The translations under genes and the position numbers were made by a program. From positions 1-61,634 of the forward strand of contig JAVBKV010000008.1 of assembly GCA_031553885.1 (NCBI GenBank): 61,634 bases of DNA, read 5' to 3'. The stretch is from JAVBKV01 sp031553885. GTDB lineage: Bacteria > Bacteroidota > Bacteroidia > Bacteroidales > Azobacteroidaceae. Shown in pieces: positions 60,136-61,634 of this stretch. How positions within the stretch are numbered: position 1 is the first letter of the stretch; every line of letters begins with the position of its first letter. The notes beneath the pieces were generated by a model. The model saw only the letters and a program-made list of their open reading frames with translations, had not been told where the DNA came from and did not search any database.

Positions 60136-61413
60136 ATGTCACAGACATCCATTATGTTAAAGCTTCGACCTTCTGTTGTCAAAGACAGAATGAGTAGTCT
60201 TTACATTCAGTTTATTAAAGATAGAAAGGTTATGACGATAACTACTCCTCATAAAATTTATAAGGAGGAGTGGAATTCAAAAAAATCAGCTATCTGCATG
60301 GACGTTTCGGATTCAGACAGACAAAAATATCTGTCGGATATTTCTCTTAGTCTGAGAAAAGAAATGGAAGATCTCAAAATCCGGGTTAAACAATTGGAAG
60401 ATACCCGTGATTGCTCTCTGGAGGAAATCGTCAGATTGTATGGACGTAAAAGCAATTTTCGTATGCTTTCTTCATACGTAGATAAGTTAAAGGCGGAATT
60501 ACAGGAAAATTTTCAGGAACGTACGTCCGATGCTTACCAGACGGTTGTGAATAATATTATCTGTTTTAACTTAGGAAAAGACATTTCGTTGGATCAGATC
60601 AATGCTCTTCTGGTTAAAAGGTTTGAAACCTACATGAAAAAAAAGGGAAACTCGTTGAATACGATTTCTTTCTACATGCGAAACCTGAGAGCTATCTACA
60701 ACAAGGCTATCCGGGAGCGGATCATTGATCGGAAAACGGAAAATCCTTTCGAGGATGTATACACCAGTGTCTATAAAACCAGAAAACGAGCGGTAAAGAA
60801 AGAGGTATTCAATGCCTTATTCAACCTGGATTTATCGGTTGACATAAATGGTATAAGACGGAAAAAAAGTAAAGAACAGGCAGATGAGTGGAAAGAATCA
60901 CTGAATTTTTCCCGCGATTTATTTTTTCTTAGCTTTTACCTTCGGGGAATATCGTTTATCGATCTGGCTTATCTGAAGAAAAGCGATGTGTCTGACGATG
61001 TAATTGTTTATATGCGTCGTAAAACCAGGCAAAAACTGGAAATTGCAATGACCGATGAGATCAGGGATATTGTCGATCGTTATTCGAAAAAGTGTAAGTC
61101 TTCGGATTATTTACTTCCGATTCTACATGAGAAAGATGGCAGGAAGGATTTCTTGAATGCACTTCGTCGTCAGAATAACTACCTCAAAATTCTTTCCCGG
61201 ATGATCGGACTGGAACACAAGTTGACTACTTATGTCGCTCGTCACTCCTGGGCTTCAATCGCCTGGTCGAAAGGCTATTCTGTTTCCGTGATAAGTATGG
61301 GACTGGGACATGACTCGGAAAAAACAACCCGGATCTACCTGGATTCCTTTGATTATTCAAGTTTACACAAGGTAAATAAAGAAATTATTAATTATACAAA
61401 AAAAGCTTCCTGA
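60136..61413 (+). CDS. Tyrosine site-specific recombinase
   Basis: This 425-residue protein has an N-terminal Arm-type DNA-binding part (about residues 5-60), a helical SAM-like core-binding domain (about 105-205) and a catalytic domain (215-415). The catalytic residues are R270 (YLRGISFIDLAYL), K296 in a beta-hairpin, R369 (YVARHSWA), H392 (GLGHDSEKTT) and the nucleophile Y401 (IYLDSFDY). The first His of the HxxR motif is Tyr366, as in many Bacteroidota recombinases. Such enzymes often invert promoters or mobilise elements. The target is not visible, since the window ends 221 bases downstream. Confidence 0.9.
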   Translation: MSQTSIMLKLRPSVVKDRMSSLYIQFIKDRKVMTITTPHKIYKEEWNSKKSAICMDVSDSDRQKYLSDISLSLRKEMEDLKIRVKQLEDTRDCSLEEIVRLYGRKSNFRMLSSYVDKLKAELQENFQERTSDAYQTVVNNIICFNLGKDISLDQINALLVKRFETYMKKKGNSLNTISFYMRNLRAIYNKAIRERIIDRKTENPFEDVYTSVYKTRKRAVKKEVFNALFNLDLSVDINGIRRKKSKEQADEWKESLNFSRDLFFLSFYLRGISFIDLAYLKKSDVSDDVIVYMRRKTRQKLEIAMTDEIRDIVDRYSKKCKSSDYLLPILHEKDGRKDFLNALRRQNNYLKILSRMIGLEHKLTTYVARHSWASIAWSKGYSVSVISMGLGHDSEKTTRIYLDSFDYSSLHKVNKEIINYTKKAS

Positions 61414-61634
61414 AGAAAACGGAATAAAAAAATTGGTTTTAGCATATCAAAACACAAACATACATACACAAAAAAACTGTCACTTCCTAAGTTATGGATA
61501 TTGATCAGAGACCCATGTAATTATACATGATATAACAGATAGAAACAAAGATCGTGCCATTTTTGTTTTTTTATAGGAATTGTTTCGCAATCAGCTTATA
61601 ATTAATCAATTAATCTAATATTGGATCAGTTATT
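61414..61634. other. Region after the recombinase, cut by the window end
   Basis: No gene or clear inverted repeat is seen. ATATTGATCAG near 61499 and ATATTGGATCAG near 61618 are similar direct words, too short to call. TGTAATTATACA-type palindromic bases (61516-61528) lie between. A recombinase target could extend beyond the window. Confidence 0.3.

Noticed and set aside
61499..61629. Direct words ATATTGATCAG / ATATTGGATCAG as recombinase sites
   Set aside because: They are short and imperfect in AT-rich DNA and not clearly paired with the recombinase.

Overview
The window looks like a chromosomal segment of a Bacteroidota bacterium, most likely order Bacteroidales. The direct evidence is that many gene starts are preceded by a TAnnTTTG -7 element, often with TTTG about 20 bases upstream, and that clear Shine-Dalgarno sequences are rare. 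The gene content agrees: proteins with type IX secretion (T9SS) C-terminal sorting domains, the ftsX-DUF3098-uppP-truB-queA-folK cluster, 6-bladed beta-propeller and TPR-regulator proteins, and a Na+-translocating decarboxylase. An assignment near Odoribacteraceae is only a guess. No rRNA, CRISPR array, prophage or known riboswitch was seen.

Layout. 1-4.5 kb: a carboxyltransferase (OadA/PycB type), an intact IS5-type insertion sequence and a radical-SAM DNA-repair-like protein. 4.6-13.1 kb: a TetR-controlled RND efflux operon (barrel protein, NifX-like protein, TolC, adaptor, RND pump, thioredoxin-like protein, DUF6132), with four copies of one 14-bp palindrome at the two control regions. 13.2-18.5 kb: pyrG-yidC, DUF456 and sirtuin genes, and a small secreted ORF. 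18.7-21.5 kb: a sodium-cycle operon (OadG-like, OadB, NhaD). 21.7-26.1 kb: TerC, aspartyl protease and DPP-IV genes. 26.2-29.5 kb: a YdjM-like hydrolase, then DUF5063, an exonuclease and an RlmI methyltransferase. 29.6-32.6 kb: a beta-propeller protein and a TPR/HTH regulator. 32.8-36.4 kb: mntH, an RluA-type synthase, fabG and a second autoregulated TetR. 36.5 kb: initiator tRNA-Met.

36.8-49.3 kb is a surface-protein island. It holds three large exported proteins with T9SS-type C-termini: a YadA-head/S74-chaperone protein, a 1749-aa GLUG adhesin and a 1361-aa SprB-like protein. It also holds two small membrane proteins that share a PVxDS-plus-transmembrane C-terminus. The two adhesin/small-protein operons converge and overlap by 14 bp. 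I consider this the best candidate for an undescribed system.

49.7-61.4 kb: a Gfo/Idh-ThuA pair, the folK-to-ftsX cluster, miaB, a conserved small membrane protein, a succinate/acetate-type CoA-transferase and a tyrosine recombinase at the edge. Two short intergenic transcripts, each predicted from a Bacteroidota promoter plus an intrinsic terminator and no convincing ORF, lie at about 27.1 kb (minus) and 57.8 kb (plus). Their 5' halves resemble each other. A dispersed family of AT-rich, purine-arm inverted repeats sits at the 3' ends of several genes, sometimes containing the stop codon.
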